DNA of 64,000 nucleotides from Hydractinia symbiolongicarpus (GCF_029227915.1 NC_079881.1:3470001-3534000), one strand, 5' to 3'. Numbered from the stretch's first letter, positions 49,700-61,960 are shown. Made by a program: numbers and translations. The notes: generated from the sequence alone by a model not told the origin.

Positions 49700-51383
49700 T
49701 CAAAACACGCACAATCTTGTAAGCATACAACAAGCGTTTGTGACATTCTCTGTCAGATTAGCGATTAAAAGAAAAGGATAATCCATAATTAAGGTCGAGT
49801 TCAATTCTGCTTTGGCATTGTTTTTGATCCATTCAGCTTGATTTAGTGAGAATTTAAATCAATCAACTTCTTTACGAGAAAAAAATAATAATTACCATAT
49901 ACTTCAAAAGATTCTCATACAGAAAAAATGATTTAAAGGTTTTAAACATCATATCGCATTGACATCACAGCTTGGATATTTATCGCATTCCACGGAAAAC
50001 AAAAAAACCGGAAAAACGGAAAAGCACTCCTTCGTGTGATTACACTCCTCCGTTAACAGACAAGTGTAATTAAAAGTAATAGTAGATATCTGATCTTAAC
50101 ACACAGTTGCCCAGTTAATCTTAATTTGAGATCAATAAAATTGATTCATATCTTTATTTAATAACATGACTTCTACAGTATTTGTTTAAGATTGACTGAC
50201 CTCACTTACAGCATTTTGTTTTATTCGCTACAATTAATATACAATTGCAATATAATATTGTAGCATCTGAGATCCGCTTTAAAATCTAGAATAATAGAAA
50301 ACGAGATGGAGACACATCTGCATCCACTGCAGTCCGTTTAAATTTTCTTGGAGCTGGAAGATATAATATCACGAATCTTAGACACATTACCATGCAGAAT
50401 TTTTGAAGAAAAAAACACATTTGTATAATTGTGATTGGGAAATTTAAAGGGACTATAATGGACGCACTTTTAGCTAGGTATAAACAATGTTTCATACGTT
50501 TGTAGGGAGAAAGTAGATGTATGAACTGATCGAAATCTAATTGCTTTGGCAAAAGTTGTGTAATTTTAAGTCCATGCAAAGTGGAAAAAGTTTAACACAA
50601 AAACCGCGTCAATCAATTGAGTAGAAAAAAAGCTTCATCGATAATGGTTACAACATGCTGAGTGTAATAAATCGTACTAACTTCATCTCACATTTAGATG
50701 GGGTAAATATAGCTCCCAGTAGTTTCTAGTCTATAGTATGGATGATATAGCCAGGCGTCTTTTTCAGTATAATTTTGGTAAATTTTGCTGATTTTCCACC
50801 TTGATAAACTGTCTGGCGCCAGGTACATAACCATTACATTGAGCAGTAACTGAGATATCGTTTCCATGTTTTTTTGGGTTTTTTTTTCGTTTCTATTTCA
50901 TTGCTTATCAAAAAGACTGAAGAATTTTATGCAGCCTTGACAAATGTACCAGGGAACAGCATGTTGCAAAGTGCTGTAAATGTTAATCGCATAAATAGGC
51001 CTATTTTTATGATCATCTGCATAGCTATGAAGCAAGTTTGGTTTTTAATTTTTACTGAGCATCAATCAAGGTTCATTATTTTGAATGCAGCATAATTTAT
51101 GCATAAAATTTCTGCCTACCAAAATTTTAAACTTTCTATGAAAAGAAAGATCAATTTTAAAATACTTTTTACGCCTTCCCCGTCTTCTTAGTTAAAGTAC
51201 ACGGTCAAAAATTTCTCGAATACAGTAGAAAGAAAAAGCTATGTAATGGATAGTTAATTTCGTCATAAAGAGTCATGTTTCATTTCAGGGACAAAATTTT
51301 ATTTTGGTCTCTCGTCTAGTCTTGTAAGTGTTTACATGATTTCGAGCAAAATGAAACTAATTTCGGTGATAATTTTGTTTCAG
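49700..51383. other. Intergenic, no supported gene
   Basis: AT-rich with short frames on both strands; none shows domains, splice-site support or protein-like composition. Confidence 0.5.
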
Positions 51384-51532
51384 TCAAGGGCTCGTTTTCA
51401 TTTGACTGCATTTTTCGCTACAGCTTATGAAGAATTAGAGAAGAGACCTTTCCCGAAATTCCTAACTATGCCAAACTCAATTAAAGAGGTGGATACTATA
51501 AATGATTTTTACCCCAAATTTCTTAGCAAAAG
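51384..51532 (+). other. Candidate internal exon of an unidentified gene
   Basis: A strong acceptor (gataattttgtttcag) is followed by 149 bases open in phase 0, then a donor-like AAAAG|GTATAG. The frame encodes a coherent helical-looking peptide including AYEELEKRPFPKFLTMPN and IKEVDTINDFYPKFLS. Composition is protein-like and unlike neighbouring random frames. No family is recognised and no partner exon was found within the window. Confidence 0.3.
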
Positions 51533-52257
51533 GTATAGCAAATTACCTAATTTCGTAAATATTTCTATTTGTTAAATGCCTAAATTCCGAGGTTAGAGTT
51601 ACAGTTAAATCCTTTGTATAACTTCCTAAGAATAGCCTCGTTTTTAAAATGATTATTTTCTTTAAACCTAAATAAATTCCAACAAGAATATTATATTAGC
51701 TACTCTAGAAACTTCAGTTTTGTCATGATAATTTAATATTCTATCTGAAAATCCTTATTTGAAGAGCACAGAACCATTATAAAATTTAAGATGACGTCAT
51801 AATTATTATAATTTGTGAAATTCGGGAAAGGTGTATATTTGTGCAAGCTCGCACACGCAACAAAAAATCGCGAGGCTTAGAGCTTGGTTTCCGTCTGGTG
51901 TTAAACCAGGGTAATTTTTTGCGCTAATTTTTGAACTTCTACAACAAGTATAATTACCGCAGAATTATTTGATTTGGTTGAAGAAATATTTTTATTGACA
52001 TTGAGGAGGACATTTTAGTATGGATTTTCATGAACTGAAATTAAAGAAGAAGGGCAAAGCATGAATAAAATGGTCAACATTTTAGGTCTGTGAACTTTTT
52101 GTAAAACGAGGGCAATATATTGATTGCCATAATCTCCTGGAAGAATTATTATATAATGGTTAAAAATTAAAAAAAAATTCCGCCGCTGTGAAAAAATGTC
52201 TGTAGAAATGGCTTTTTCAAACATAATATGCTCAAGTTTTTTTGATATTCAACCCTT
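51533..52257. other. Intergenic, no supported gene
   Basis: No feature beyond a short imperfect hairpin near 51881-51910 (cttggttt / aaaccagg). Confidence 0.5.
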
Positions 52258-52316
52258 GCGCTAATGGGAGTTAAAAGAGGTTCATAGACGTTAAACAAAA
52301 TAACTCTTATTAGCGC
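52258..52316. repeat. Inverted repeat (hairpin), 16-bp arms
   Basis: gcgctaatgggagtta at 52258-52273 pairs with taactcttattagcgc at 52301-52316, 14 of 16 positions matching, around a 27-base loop. It may be a foldback-element remnant. It is not followed by a T-run, so it is not a simple terminator. Confidence 0.7.
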
Positions 52317-54620
52317 ACCTGCTTAACGCAAATTAACCCTAGAGGGTAGCCAAGCTTAACAGACAGAATATAAATTTCTTATTTCGCCCTCAATATTTAT
52401 GTGAACAATATTTACCAATTCTTTGTGCATGTCCGTAAAGCTATTGCGCATATTTATTGAGTATGTTCATATAACCCCGGTGAAAATCTATGTAAACAGA
52501 ACGAAATTTCATTAGGGCTTGAGATCTTATTTCGGGTCAATGTAAAAGGCTACCTAACAATTTACACATTTTTTAGATATTTCAACGATTTTGTAACACG
52601 CAACAGGGTACAACGGCGGATCTAAAAAACTACAGACATTTTTAATAATCTGAAAGGGCACGTGCATTAACAACTAGCACGTGTTTGACAGAAGTTGTAA
52701 TTGTTAAATTTTTATCATTTTTTGTAACAGACATATGTAGATAAAGTATGAGTTGCTTACCATGTCAAGAATAATGATAAAATGCTCTCATTGTGGAGAG
52801 GTGTACAAAAATTATTGAATTATTATGAATTATTAAAAAAATGAAAAAAACAGTCTGGAAATATTATAACGAAACATTAAGGAGAGATTTTTACTTAGAA
52901 ACGACAAAAAGTGTTGAATTCTAGTATATGAATCTATGTGTTAATTATTGCATATGTTTTACGTAGAGGTGTATGTAGAATATAACCATGTGTCTAACTT
53001 TTAAGTAAGAGATAGAATGATGTTGTACGACAAAGCTTCTCACTACTCTATGTTCGATATTGAATGACATGCATAAGTCAAAAATATTTTTGAAAATTGT
53101 TGTGAATGAAGCATACAGGTAAATCCAACTAGCTAGGTTGAACTTTTTTTTGAGAATGTAAGCACTCCATCAAATGTTGCAACGTGGTTTACCAGTACGA
53201 AGCGCTCAATCCCGCGTCAATCATTTTTGACATATATAATGTTATTTATTCAGTTATTTATTTATTTATTTACTTATTTTTTCACATAAAATTAAGAAAG
53301 AAAAAGTTAATAGCCTAAACCAATATATGGTACTATTTTTGACAAAATGGAAGTGTGCGATGCAAGGCAAATTATTAATAGTAGTATTTCAGGAAATATA
53401 TGGTTTCTTTAAGAAGAGTTCCATTGTATTGTGTTCTCTCAGAATAGTAACATGATATGTATAAAATAGATGAAGATGATAAAGAAAATGAGGTTTAATA
53501 TAATTTTTATTCGCTTTAAATAATTTAAGTCCTTATTGATAGTGTCGTTAATTGGAAATTGTCCTTAAGTGGAAAATATATTTTCTTTTAATAAGTTATA
53601 ATGACTGAAACCGGTTTCTATATTTGCACTTATGTATTATTGAAATGCTGAAAATGAGCAAGCAACATAAGAGCATGATGATGTTAAAGGCAAACATGGA
53701 CTAGCTTCACAAGAGAATTAAACGCATGTGACATTTTATGATAGCGATGAAAGTTTTACTTTTTTTGACATCAGTATTTGATTACATCTACTGGGTTTGT
53801 TACGAGGAACGACTGCCAAGATAATGATCATTTTATGCAATGCCTGAAAGATAATAAAAAACTTGTGATAGAGATCTGCTACGACGCAAAATAAGCGTGT
53901 TTATCGCCTAGTTGATCAACTGCAAGCGATGTTATTACATTTATTTATTTTTTTATTTTCCATTACAAAACTACAATATTAAAATAACTAGTATTTAGTC
54001 CCATGAAATATCCACAGCGAAATGGTGAGTGACATTAACAATAAAATTTCTTTTCGTCAAAACGTTTAGTTGTTAATTCTATCTAAGCGGAATAAAAAAA
54101 CAATATATTTTTCATAGTAGACAATAGACACGTACTCAAGGTAATAACAAAAATTAATTACCTGTGACTTTTGTGTAATAAAGTGTACATCATTGCGCAA
54201 AGGTTTTTATGAGAACAATAAAATAAATTAACTTGACCTTTTTGAAACAAAAATTTTAAATTTGGCGCTTAAATTGAGGCTACAAAAAATGCTAATGAAA
54301 GAAATTTAAATAAAAAACAAACTTTTTGTGAATATGCGTTACGTTTCTTAAAAATCGTCTTTCAGCGTGCGTAAAAGACCAACTAACAATTAGCAAGACA
54401 AACGCGAAATATATAGCGTAAATGCCCTGGAGACTAGGAAATAGTAATGAAATAGTAAATAGTAATGAAGATAATTCTAAAGGGAATTATTCGGCAATAG
54501 CACTAATAATTACAATTTGCTGATGCTGAAATATCATGTCATCGTATTTAAACACGGACTAATAACAACAAGACACCCTTTAAACTTAAGCCAAAATTTA
54601 TGAACAAAGTCCATATAGTG
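52317..54620. other. Intergenic; TTTA-rich tract near 53240-53285
   Basis: Long AT-rich stretch without supported genes. TTTA/ATTT tandem tracts at about 53240-53285 and a poorer one near 53936-53960 resemble LINE/SINE tails but have no recognisable bodies attached. Confidence 0.5.
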
Positions 54621-54629
54621 GACTTTTTT

Positions 54630-54765
54630 GGCATATGAGAAAAGTGAGACCCGATACCCTATGTCATACCCGAGATCCGAGACCCGATACCCTGACACCG
54701 ATACCCGATACCCGAGACCCGAGACCCAATACCCTGATACCGATACCCGAGACCCGATACCCTGA
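54630..54765 (+). repeat. MULE left terminal inverted repeat (heptamer array)
   Basis: 136 bp: a unique outer 18 bases (ggcatatgagaaaagtga) then gagaccc / gatacc(c) heptamers to 54765, then a T-rich tract. It matches the inverted right end with two extra heptamers and two swapped units. The short open frames on either strand here are a by-product of the 7-bp repeat. Confidence 0.92.
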
Positions 54766-54847
54766 TTTTTTTTTATTATTTTTTTTAATTTTTTATTTGA
54801 ATATGAACGATAATAAAAACACATTTTGATATGTATATATTTCTTCA

Positions 54848-55831
54848 TTATACGGAAATATTTGTTGCACGTAATATGCGAATATGTTGCTGGCTCAACA
54901 ATGGTTTTATATCACCAGGAACTACAATGAAACTAGCATCAAAAAAATTATTTTGTCTGATCAAACATGAATAATTAAAGTGATAATAGACGTTTTTAAA
55001 TTCATTAGAGAATGTTTGTTTTTTCGTTGTAGGGTCGAAATAACTCCTTTTAGTTTTCGAAACCACGATTAAATTTTCTATACTGTCTGATGGAATATTT
55101 GACTGAAATTTTCCTCCACAACCATAGCAAGTTGATACATTTTTGTGGGTGTAGTTGAGTAGGAACAAGACATTATCTGTTGGTACAGGTGGTGCTGGTT
55201 TATTAACTGTTGCTGAAGGTGGAATAGGTTGCGTTGATGGTGTTCTCGTTTGTGCAGAAGCTTGTGGATTGATTAAATTTGTGATTGGAACCTTTTTAAC
55301 GTTAGCTGGCCCTTTTCTTCTCTGAGTTGCCTTCGTTTTCTTTTTGCCCGCGTTTTTCTCTTTGGAAAAGTCTACTAGGCTTCTGACATTAGTTGTCTTT
55401 TTTTCGCATTGCTTTAAAAAAGGTTTGACCACATTAAACTTGAATGCTATGCAGACAGTATGCACACATATTCCGAAACCTTTAAACCGATAGCAAATTT
55501 TACAGCAAGTTAAAATGTTTTTTTTCTTGTTTATTCCAACTGTGAATGGTTGTTTTTCGTTTTTAGCATTTTTAACATAATATGTATCGCCAAATCCTTT
55601 GATGACATCTTCATTGTTACCAGCTAACAATCTGGCATCTTTCATTATTTCTTCAACTATCGACTCTGGAAGCCAATTTTACGTTTTCACAATCTCGACG
55701 TCTTTTCCATCTGGATTTTGAGTTTGAGAAGAAGTAATTTTCTTTTTCTGAATTATATCAGGTTTTCTTGTTGTATCTTGTTTTTCAGCATCGGGCAAGA
55801 ATGTATTGAACTTATCGATTTCAACTTTCCT
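54848..55831 (-). pseudogene. SWIM zinc-finger protein carried by the MULE
   Basis: The uninterrupted frame starts at ATG 55645 and ends at 54848 (265 aa). It has a SWIM-like finger with variant spacing (TCCKICYRF..GICVHT, residues 46-63), a Lys-rich linker, a Thr/Pro-rich linker (120-155), and a second Cys/His module (CYGCGG at 173-178 with YYHFNYSCL at 220-228). The same frame continues upstream through an in-frame TAA (55679-55681) to about 55831 with protein-like sequence (TFLPDAEKQDTTRKPDIIQ; IVKT before the stop, NWLPESIVEEIMK after it), so the stop probably interrupts a longer protein. SWIM fingers normally follow the catalytic domain in MULE transposases; the catalytic part is missing here. 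Its role would be DNA binding at the ends. Confidence 0.8.
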
Positions 55832-56264
55832 TTAGGTCGGGATTATGTTGTAAAATTTGCTCTCAATTATAAAGAACTGCTGGTATCCCTTTGCCAGTTT
55901 CCAATCCCCTATGGAGACACAGGAAAAATAATTAAACTTAAGTCCCAGACGAAAATGTGCATGGTAGTTGTAATTGAATGTAAAATATAATAAAAACGCG
56001 TTTTAAAATTACTATTACTTCACTAGACACACGAACTTCACTCTTTGCTTTTTCCTTTCCCATTCAATCCATCGAACAGACACTTTCACATGCTTAATCT
56101 GGACTTCCTTATTAATTATTCATTCGATCGAACGTACGTCTTGCTTCGAATAAACTTAACATATCATCTCTGATATGTTAGGTTGAAAAAACAAGAAAAT
56201 AATGAGAAAAAATTAGATTTTTATTGAAATAAAACATCGCCGAAAAAAATTAATAAAAAAAAAA

Positions 56265-56386
56265 TCAGGGTATCGGGTCTCGGGTATCGGTGTCAGGGTA
56301 TTGGGTCTCGGGTCTCGGGTATCGGTATCAGGGTATCGGGTCTCGGGTATCACATAGGGTATCGGGTCTCACTTTTCTCATATGCC
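56265..56386 (-). repeat. MULE right terminal inverted repeat (heptamer array)
   Basis: 122 bp, the inverted partner of 54630-54765. The heptamers read gggtatc / gggtctc on the plus strand (56265-56370) and the outer bases read tcacttttctcatatgcc. The 14-bp length difference from the left end equals two heptamers, so the arms change by whole repeat units. Confidence 0.92.
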
Positions 56387-56395
56387 GACTTTTTT

Positions 56396-57249
56396 GCATC
56401 GAAATCCTGTTTTAATGGTAGAACTTTCTCATATTTTTAAAAAATATATACACCAATAGGTTTGTGGATGTGCTCAGAATGTAGTAGGTAGCTGTATTTA
56501 CTTGTTGTCGCATAACATGTTTATATGAAACCACATTTTTGTTTGCCTTTTATTTGTTTCATTTAGTAGGTATATTTTTATGTCAATATTTTCCATTTTA
56601 GAAAACGAAACTCTCTTTATATACTTATTATATATTTTTAAGCGTCTATATAAATTTGTACAGAATAAATCAACACAAGCATAGAAACCAGGTCGAACAT
56701 TTTTAAACATTTTATCACATTGAAAACAATGCTGCGACCACCATGCATAATTAATTATTGTTTTTTCATTTCGTTTGAATGAATTTTCAACTATATCCAT
56801 TTAACGACACTCACACCATGGAGACAAATAATTGAATAGCAAACTGAGCTTAATTGAGTTTGCACTAAAATAAGCTATATTCTAATTTTAAACCCTTTAT
56901 TTTTTCATCCCAGTCATTCTCAAAACAGCCATCACCAGCTTCTGCAACAAATCTTTAAAATATCTTATTTTCATCGCTCAACTAAACAAATATTGAACTA
57001 CCTGCAACATTGAAGTTTTACAATGGTTTTTATTTGGATGAGGGGAGATAAAACAAGCACTGACTATATATTGATAACAATTAATGTATGTATATGGTTT
57101 AATAGTGGTTTTAATCTGTTAATTTGGAAACACTACAAGTATGTAATAATAAAATCTAAAATTAGCCTTCAGATTTTTCTGAATAATTATCATTAATTTC
57201 ATGTGTCACTATTTGCATCATTAATCTATTATTAGAATACGTTTAACCC
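56396..57249. other. Intergenic between the two Mutator-type elements
   Basis: A 100-codon minus frame at 56498-56800 contains Cys pairs (HCFQCDKMF, FYACVDLFC) that could be a zinc-binding relic, but neither family nor splice sites support it. The rest is featureless AT-rich DNA. Confidence 0.4.
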
Positions 57250-57699
57250 TATTAAACCCGGGCTTTTTAGGTCTGCTGTAACACCGGCTGAAGAGGGGGC
57301 ATAAAGTGCCGCGGCCACATTTTTATAAATTACTCATGAACTACAAATCATTTTCTTATAAAACTTGGCACACTTATAATACACTTTTCCCGAATTTAAA
57401 TTATCGATTACATCATCGGCATGAAAACGAGGCACTTCTTAGTAAACTTTGTAAACATTAAAAATACAGCTGGTGAGTGTGATTACTTTTATGCGTTCTG
57501 AATGATCTTTTATTGTGTATTTTTCTAAAGGATTGCAGGTGTTTCATAACGAAACTACTTATAATGTATTTAATAATATACTTGTCATGTAAAGGAAGAA
57601 TATGTATTTGTGATAGCGATTAGCATTCAGAAAAGTGAGCAAGAAATTGACCATAATTTAATATGTATATGGACGTCTCGACCTAAGGAGCAGCAAATT

Positions 57700-57819
57700 G
57701 CAGGCTATGGTAACTTTTGTTGCGTACCGTTATGCAAAAGTTCTACTCGTACAACACCAAAAATTGGCAAATTTTCGAAAAATCTTCAATTTTGTGTTTT
57801 TGACACCATGGTATGCTAA
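57700..57819 (+). other. THAP-like zinc-finger fragment
   Basis: A plus frame reads GNFCCVPLCKSSTR followed by a Lys-rich stretch, resembling the start of a THAP finger (C....C..., C2CH type), which is often found with DNA transposases. The second Cys/His pair is not visible. It may be a decayed N-terminal DNA-binding exon of the transposase that follows at 58207. Confidence 0.35.
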
Positions 57820-58206
57820 AAACATTCAAAAACATCTGGAGAAAATTTGAAATCAAAATCTCCTTCCTATAATGAGTTATAGCTATTCAAGTAACAGGGA
57901 CTAGGAATTATTTTACTTAGCAACGGTAAGAGTAAATTTTTAATTTGGTTGCTAGGGTCTTTTCTCATAAAATAGTGGCCTAAAATTCACGGGATTTCCG
58001 CGCCCTTTACCATCCCCGTATCTTCTTTGCTCAGAAACTCGGAAAATATCTTAAAGCTATTTTTCAAAACCTCAACATGTTTATTTTGTGATGGTTGGTG
58101 TTGCAGACTTATGTGATGTCAGTCTATGTTCATCTCTATGTTTATGCTTTTGTTTTAGTGGATCTGTGACAATTCTGACTACTCCAAATTGCTTTTTAGT
58201 TCAGTA

Positions 58207-60000
58207 ATGTCTAGCATTAAGAAAAAAAACCCATCTAGAAAGAGAAAAAGAAAATGGAATGGTGTTGTGCCATCCAAACATCGTAAACAACAACAACTGA
58301 GTTATCCTGTCAACGACTTTGAAAATGTTTCTTGTGCAAGTTCTCGTAAACTTAATCTAGATTCATCCTCTCAAGGTGGCAGCTGAAACAATTACTTTAT
58401 CGCTTTGAACTTTGAGATTTTAAAGGAGTTAGTAGCTGCAACATCATGTCCTGATTGCCTTGAAGGGGAAATGACTATTGTTGACATCGCTAAACAACGC
58501 ATGGGTTTTTTTCATCTGTTAGAATTAAAATGTACGCTCTGCGATTATTCTAAAAGGTTCCGCTCATCTCAAGTAGATGAAAACAAAATGGATGTGAAAA
58601 AACCAAAAATTACTGATGGGACAAAGAAGAAGAAAGCTTCAAAAATATCAATTAATCCTTTTGATATCAATGTCCGCTTTGTTATTGGTTTGCGGGAAAT
58701 CGGTACTGGTCATGAAGCAATGAAAACTTTGTCATCATGTTTGAATATGAATTGCTTGACACCAAATGGTTATAACAAAATCAAACAGTCTGTGTTAATA
58801 GCATATAAAAATGTAGCAGAAAAAAGCATGTCAAGAGCTGCTTTAGAGGCAAATTCTCTTGGCGATACGACTGGTATTAAACAATTACGGGTTTCCATTG
58901 ATGGCTCTTGGCAAAAAAGAGGACATGTGTCCAAAAATGGAGTTGTAACAGCTGTTTCAGGTGACAAATGTGTAGATGTTGAAATCCTGACGAAGCATTG
59001 CAATGGATGCAAGATGTGGAGTTCAAAAAAAGGCACTCCTGAGTATAACTGCTGGTTATTAGACCATGAATGTGAAATAAATCATTCAGCGTCGTCTGGT
59101 AGTATGAAGTCAGTAGGGAAGTCACTATGTTTAAAAGGTCAATTGAGAAACATAATGTCATATACAAGGAGTACCTTGGAGACGGGGATACGTCCTCTTT
59201 TGTGGATGTGACAAAGGCAAATGTATACAAGGATCAGAATGTAGAGCCTATAAAACTTGAATGTGTTGAACATGTTCAAAAAGGCTTGGCACACGATTGC
59301 GAAACTTGGTAAAGGCGCACAAAGGAACCGACACACCTTTAGCAGGGAAAGGCAAATTGACAGAAAAAACAATTAATTCTATGCAGAATTATTATGGAAA
59401 TGCCATTCGATCTAACACAGATAATCTTTATGGTATGAAGAAAGCGGTGTATGCAATATTGTTTCATTATACCAATCTTCCGAATATTAGTACTCGTCAT
59501 ATGTTTTGTCCACGTGGCAGTGACAGCTGGTGTAAGTACTGGGCATTAGATAAAAAGGATTACATTCCTAATTCATCAATACCTGTATGGATAAAGGATT
59601 TGATAATGCCAATCGTTATAGATCTTCAACGGATGATTTGCTTTCAAAATGCTTACACGGTCAAACTCAAAATGCGAACGAAGCTCTGAATGGGGTAATT
59701 TGGTCGCGTATTCCAAAAAGAGTATTTGTTGGCAAACCATCATTAGAAATGGGTGTCTATTCAGCTATAATAGCTTACAATGATGGTGCTAAAGGTGTTC
59801 TAGATGTTTTGAAATGTTTTGGCTTAAGTGGTGTTGTATCTGAAGCTTCTACGTCACACGGGAACAAAATCCGAATTAACCGCATGAAACGAAAGTCCTC
59901 GGAGAAGGGGAAAAAACGACGTAAAACATTAAGATCCATCAAAAAGGGATTCATTGACGATGAAAACTTGAAAGATAGTTATATTGCTGGAGGATACTAA
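58207..60000 (+). pseudogene. Mutator-like transposase (PF20700-type), frameshifted
   Basis: Starts at ATG 58207 with a basic NLS-like N-terminus (KKKNPSRKRKRKW). An in-frame TGA lies at 58384-58386; then a zinc ribbon (SCPDC, then KCTLCDYS). The catalytic domain follows: SIDGSWQKRGH (first Asp, 58900-58902), a Cys/His insert (HCNGCKMWS, DHECEINHS), YLGDGDTSSF (second Asp region, 59178-59195), LECVEHVQKGL, YYGNAIRSN, CPRGSDSWCKY, HGQTQNANEALNGVIW (Glu at 59680-59682), FVGKPSLEMGVYSA, and a Lys/Arg-rich C-terminus. Three frameshifts (about 59120-59200, 59290-59310, 59590-59660) split it. It would cut and paste DNA in the nucleus. All DDE residues are still present although the reading frame is broken. 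Confidence 0.88.
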
Positions 60001-60859
60001 AGTTTTTCTCATTTTTAGGATCATTTATCTAGAATTTTCATGTTACTATTTTTTAACGGCTTTTTTCTTTTTCTCACTTTTTTTGTCATTCACGAGACTT
60101 CAAAACACAATTATTCAACAACTACTTCTCCAATAGACCTGAAATTTTGACAGGTTGTTCAATGATCTTGTGGAATCAAACTAACAGATACAATTCAGGA
60201 ATAAGGCATTAGAAATTTATTTATGGCACTTTGAGGTCAATTTTTATGCAAAATTTTGGCTGTTTTTCTGAAATTTTCAAAAAACAAATATTATTTTTCA
60301 TATAGGTTATCCTTGACAAAACCTATCTGTTAATTTGTTACTTAGACCATCTTCAATCAGTGTGTGAAGTTTGAAGACTAACTGTTGAGGCTAGCTTGAG
60401 TTATCCTGTTTTTCAATGTGGGCCGAAAACAGGGCTTTCTCGGGTATTTTTCCGCCATTATGGATAGGCCACATGAAAAAAAAATTTTTTTTCAAGTTTT
60501 TTTGTCTTTCAATCTTGAGTATGTTTGAATTTTTATAGAAGATTTGTCAAGATTATTATATTTAAAAAAAATTGCCATGTTGGTGTTGTACCACCTTAAT
60601 AAACCCAGAGTTATACAGGCATTGGAATGAAAACAATGGGTAAGCACCATTTCAAGATATCGTAGAAGGGGAGGTAGTGATATATTCGCAGTAAACAGGA
60701 ACACAAAAGTATGCAAAGTTCAGTTTGAAGTCCACTGTGTAAAATTGGGTTTTGGCTCTGGACGGAAAACATTAATCAATGGCTCTGTGCCAAATATATT
60801 TACGTTCAAACAAAATAATACAACACAAAAAAGGAAAAGTCCGAAGAAAAGAGCCCTTC
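60001..60859. other. Noncoding gap between convergent transposon genes
   Basis: AT-rich sequence between the stop of the transposase (60000) and the readable 3' end of the minus-strand SWIM gene. No gene is visible here. It should hold both 3' ends. Confidence 0.5.
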
Positions 60860-61960
60860 CAGTAGTAATCGAAACAGATACTGAAAGCATATAAGGAAGT
60901 TCTTCATCTGATTCTGCTGAGATCACTAAAGAACAACCTTTTTCTTCCGCTCCTGTTGAATTAGAAACTGTTGATTTAATTTACCCCAATCTTTTGGGAT
61001 TAATACAGAATCTACATCAATAAACTCATAAGGTTGTGTTTCGTTATGTTTTGATTTATTTGAAGTATTTAATATATTAATATAAGTAACAACCTTGATG
61101 TTGTGCTCTGACGGTAGACGTTGGTGTGACAATGTAGATACGACAAGAAAGTTCCCATGTTAAATGTTGTTTTTTCTTTTTCGTGTGCTGTCAATACAGT
61201 TAGTAAAACCAACCTGTTTGTCAACCATAAGCATATCTTCTTGCAGTTTTAATATTCTTAAACTTATATTACACAAACTATCATTAATTATAGGGCCGTA
61301 TAACGTTGTATGGATACCTTTTTGTCAACAATACTTTTTACAGGGCTAAGCATAACTGGCTCTTTAAAAATTCTGTTTTCACTTGATACACCCCATTGTC
61401 TGGTCTTGCTTGTGCATGAGATTTCTTCTGGAATTTTGTTTAAACCATTTAGTGAATAGTCTGCTAGCTCAAGCAATAATGCCATTATGTGATTGCAGGA
61501 CAAGTACACACAGCTGATACTACTGTACCAATCACTTTGTCAAGACATACTTTAATGTCTCAAAATTCTTTTTTCATGGTTGCTTTACATCTTGCTTTGA
61601 CATAAAAAGCAAATGTAGTTGTCGATGTGAAAATGCTATTAGCAGATATGTATCGTTCATCCTTAAACTTTCTGCCACGCTCCAAAGTCTTAATAATTGC
61701 CACACCGTGCTGTTTACCACTATTTTGTCGATGCATTTCAATTTCTTTTATCGTGAACGGTGGCATTCCCTCCATGTTTTCCCCAAAGCTTTTTCTTGAG
61801 TTTCATCGAAGACTAAATCTTTTTTCCCCCGATGTTAATAAGCAAAATATCTCTCAAAGCATTGTCTTCCTCCATGTTTGTATAAATGCGAATAATGTTT
61901 ACCAAGATTTGCCTCGTTTTCATGCACGCATTATTTTACATAATACAAATTAGGGAAAGG
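60860..61960 (-). pseudogene. SWIM-domain protein (transposon-associated type), decayed
   Basis: Minus-strand blocks in order: KDLVFDETQEKALG; PFTIKEIEMHRQNSGKQHG; IKTLERGRKFKDERYI; FAFYVKARCKATMKKE; after a TGA, a SWIM core VCTCPA then SCNHIMALLLELADYSLNGL; IPEEISCTSKTRQWGV; TLYGPIINDSL with GFTNCIDS; and SHQRLPSEHNIKVV. These match the SWIM proteins multiplied in cnidarian genomes, often fused to YqaJ-type nuclease domains (not visible here). The SWIM CxC and CxH halves are joined directly, missing the usual few linker residues, with a frameshift at that point. Several stops break the rest. It is convergent with the transposase at 58207-60000, supporting membership of the same element. Confidence 0.72.

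Larger units (their letters stand above)
54621..56395. mobile_element. MULE-type DNA transposon with 9-bp target duplication
   Basis: gactttttt is present at 54621-54629 and 56387-56395 as a direct repeat. Immediately inside lie inverted ends starting ggcatatgagaaaagtgaga (54630; inverted copy ending 56386), each continuing into heptamer repeats. A 9-bp target duplication, terminal inverted repeats longer than 100 bp and a SWIM-finger ORF are together the hallmarks of Mutator-like elements. Total length between duplications is 1,757 bp. No DDE transposase domain is present, so this is a non-autonomous or deleted copy. The intact target duplication implies a relatively recent insertion. Confidence 0.88.

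Noticed and set aside
54534-54848. Frames rich in YRVS / DTRDPRP repeats near the MULE left end
   Set aside because: Translation of the heptamer terminal repeat.
54648-56370. Heptamers as interstitial telomere repeats
   Set aside because: The unit is GGGTATC/GGGTCTC, not TTAGGG, and it is confined to the inverted ends of a transposon with a target duplication.
56498-56800. 100-codon minus frame with Cys pairs
   Set aside because: Suggestive of a zinc-binding relic but no family, splice sites or element boundaries support it.
58770-59372. Several minus-strand frames over the Mutator-like transposase
   Set aside because: Shadows of the plus-strand coding sequence.
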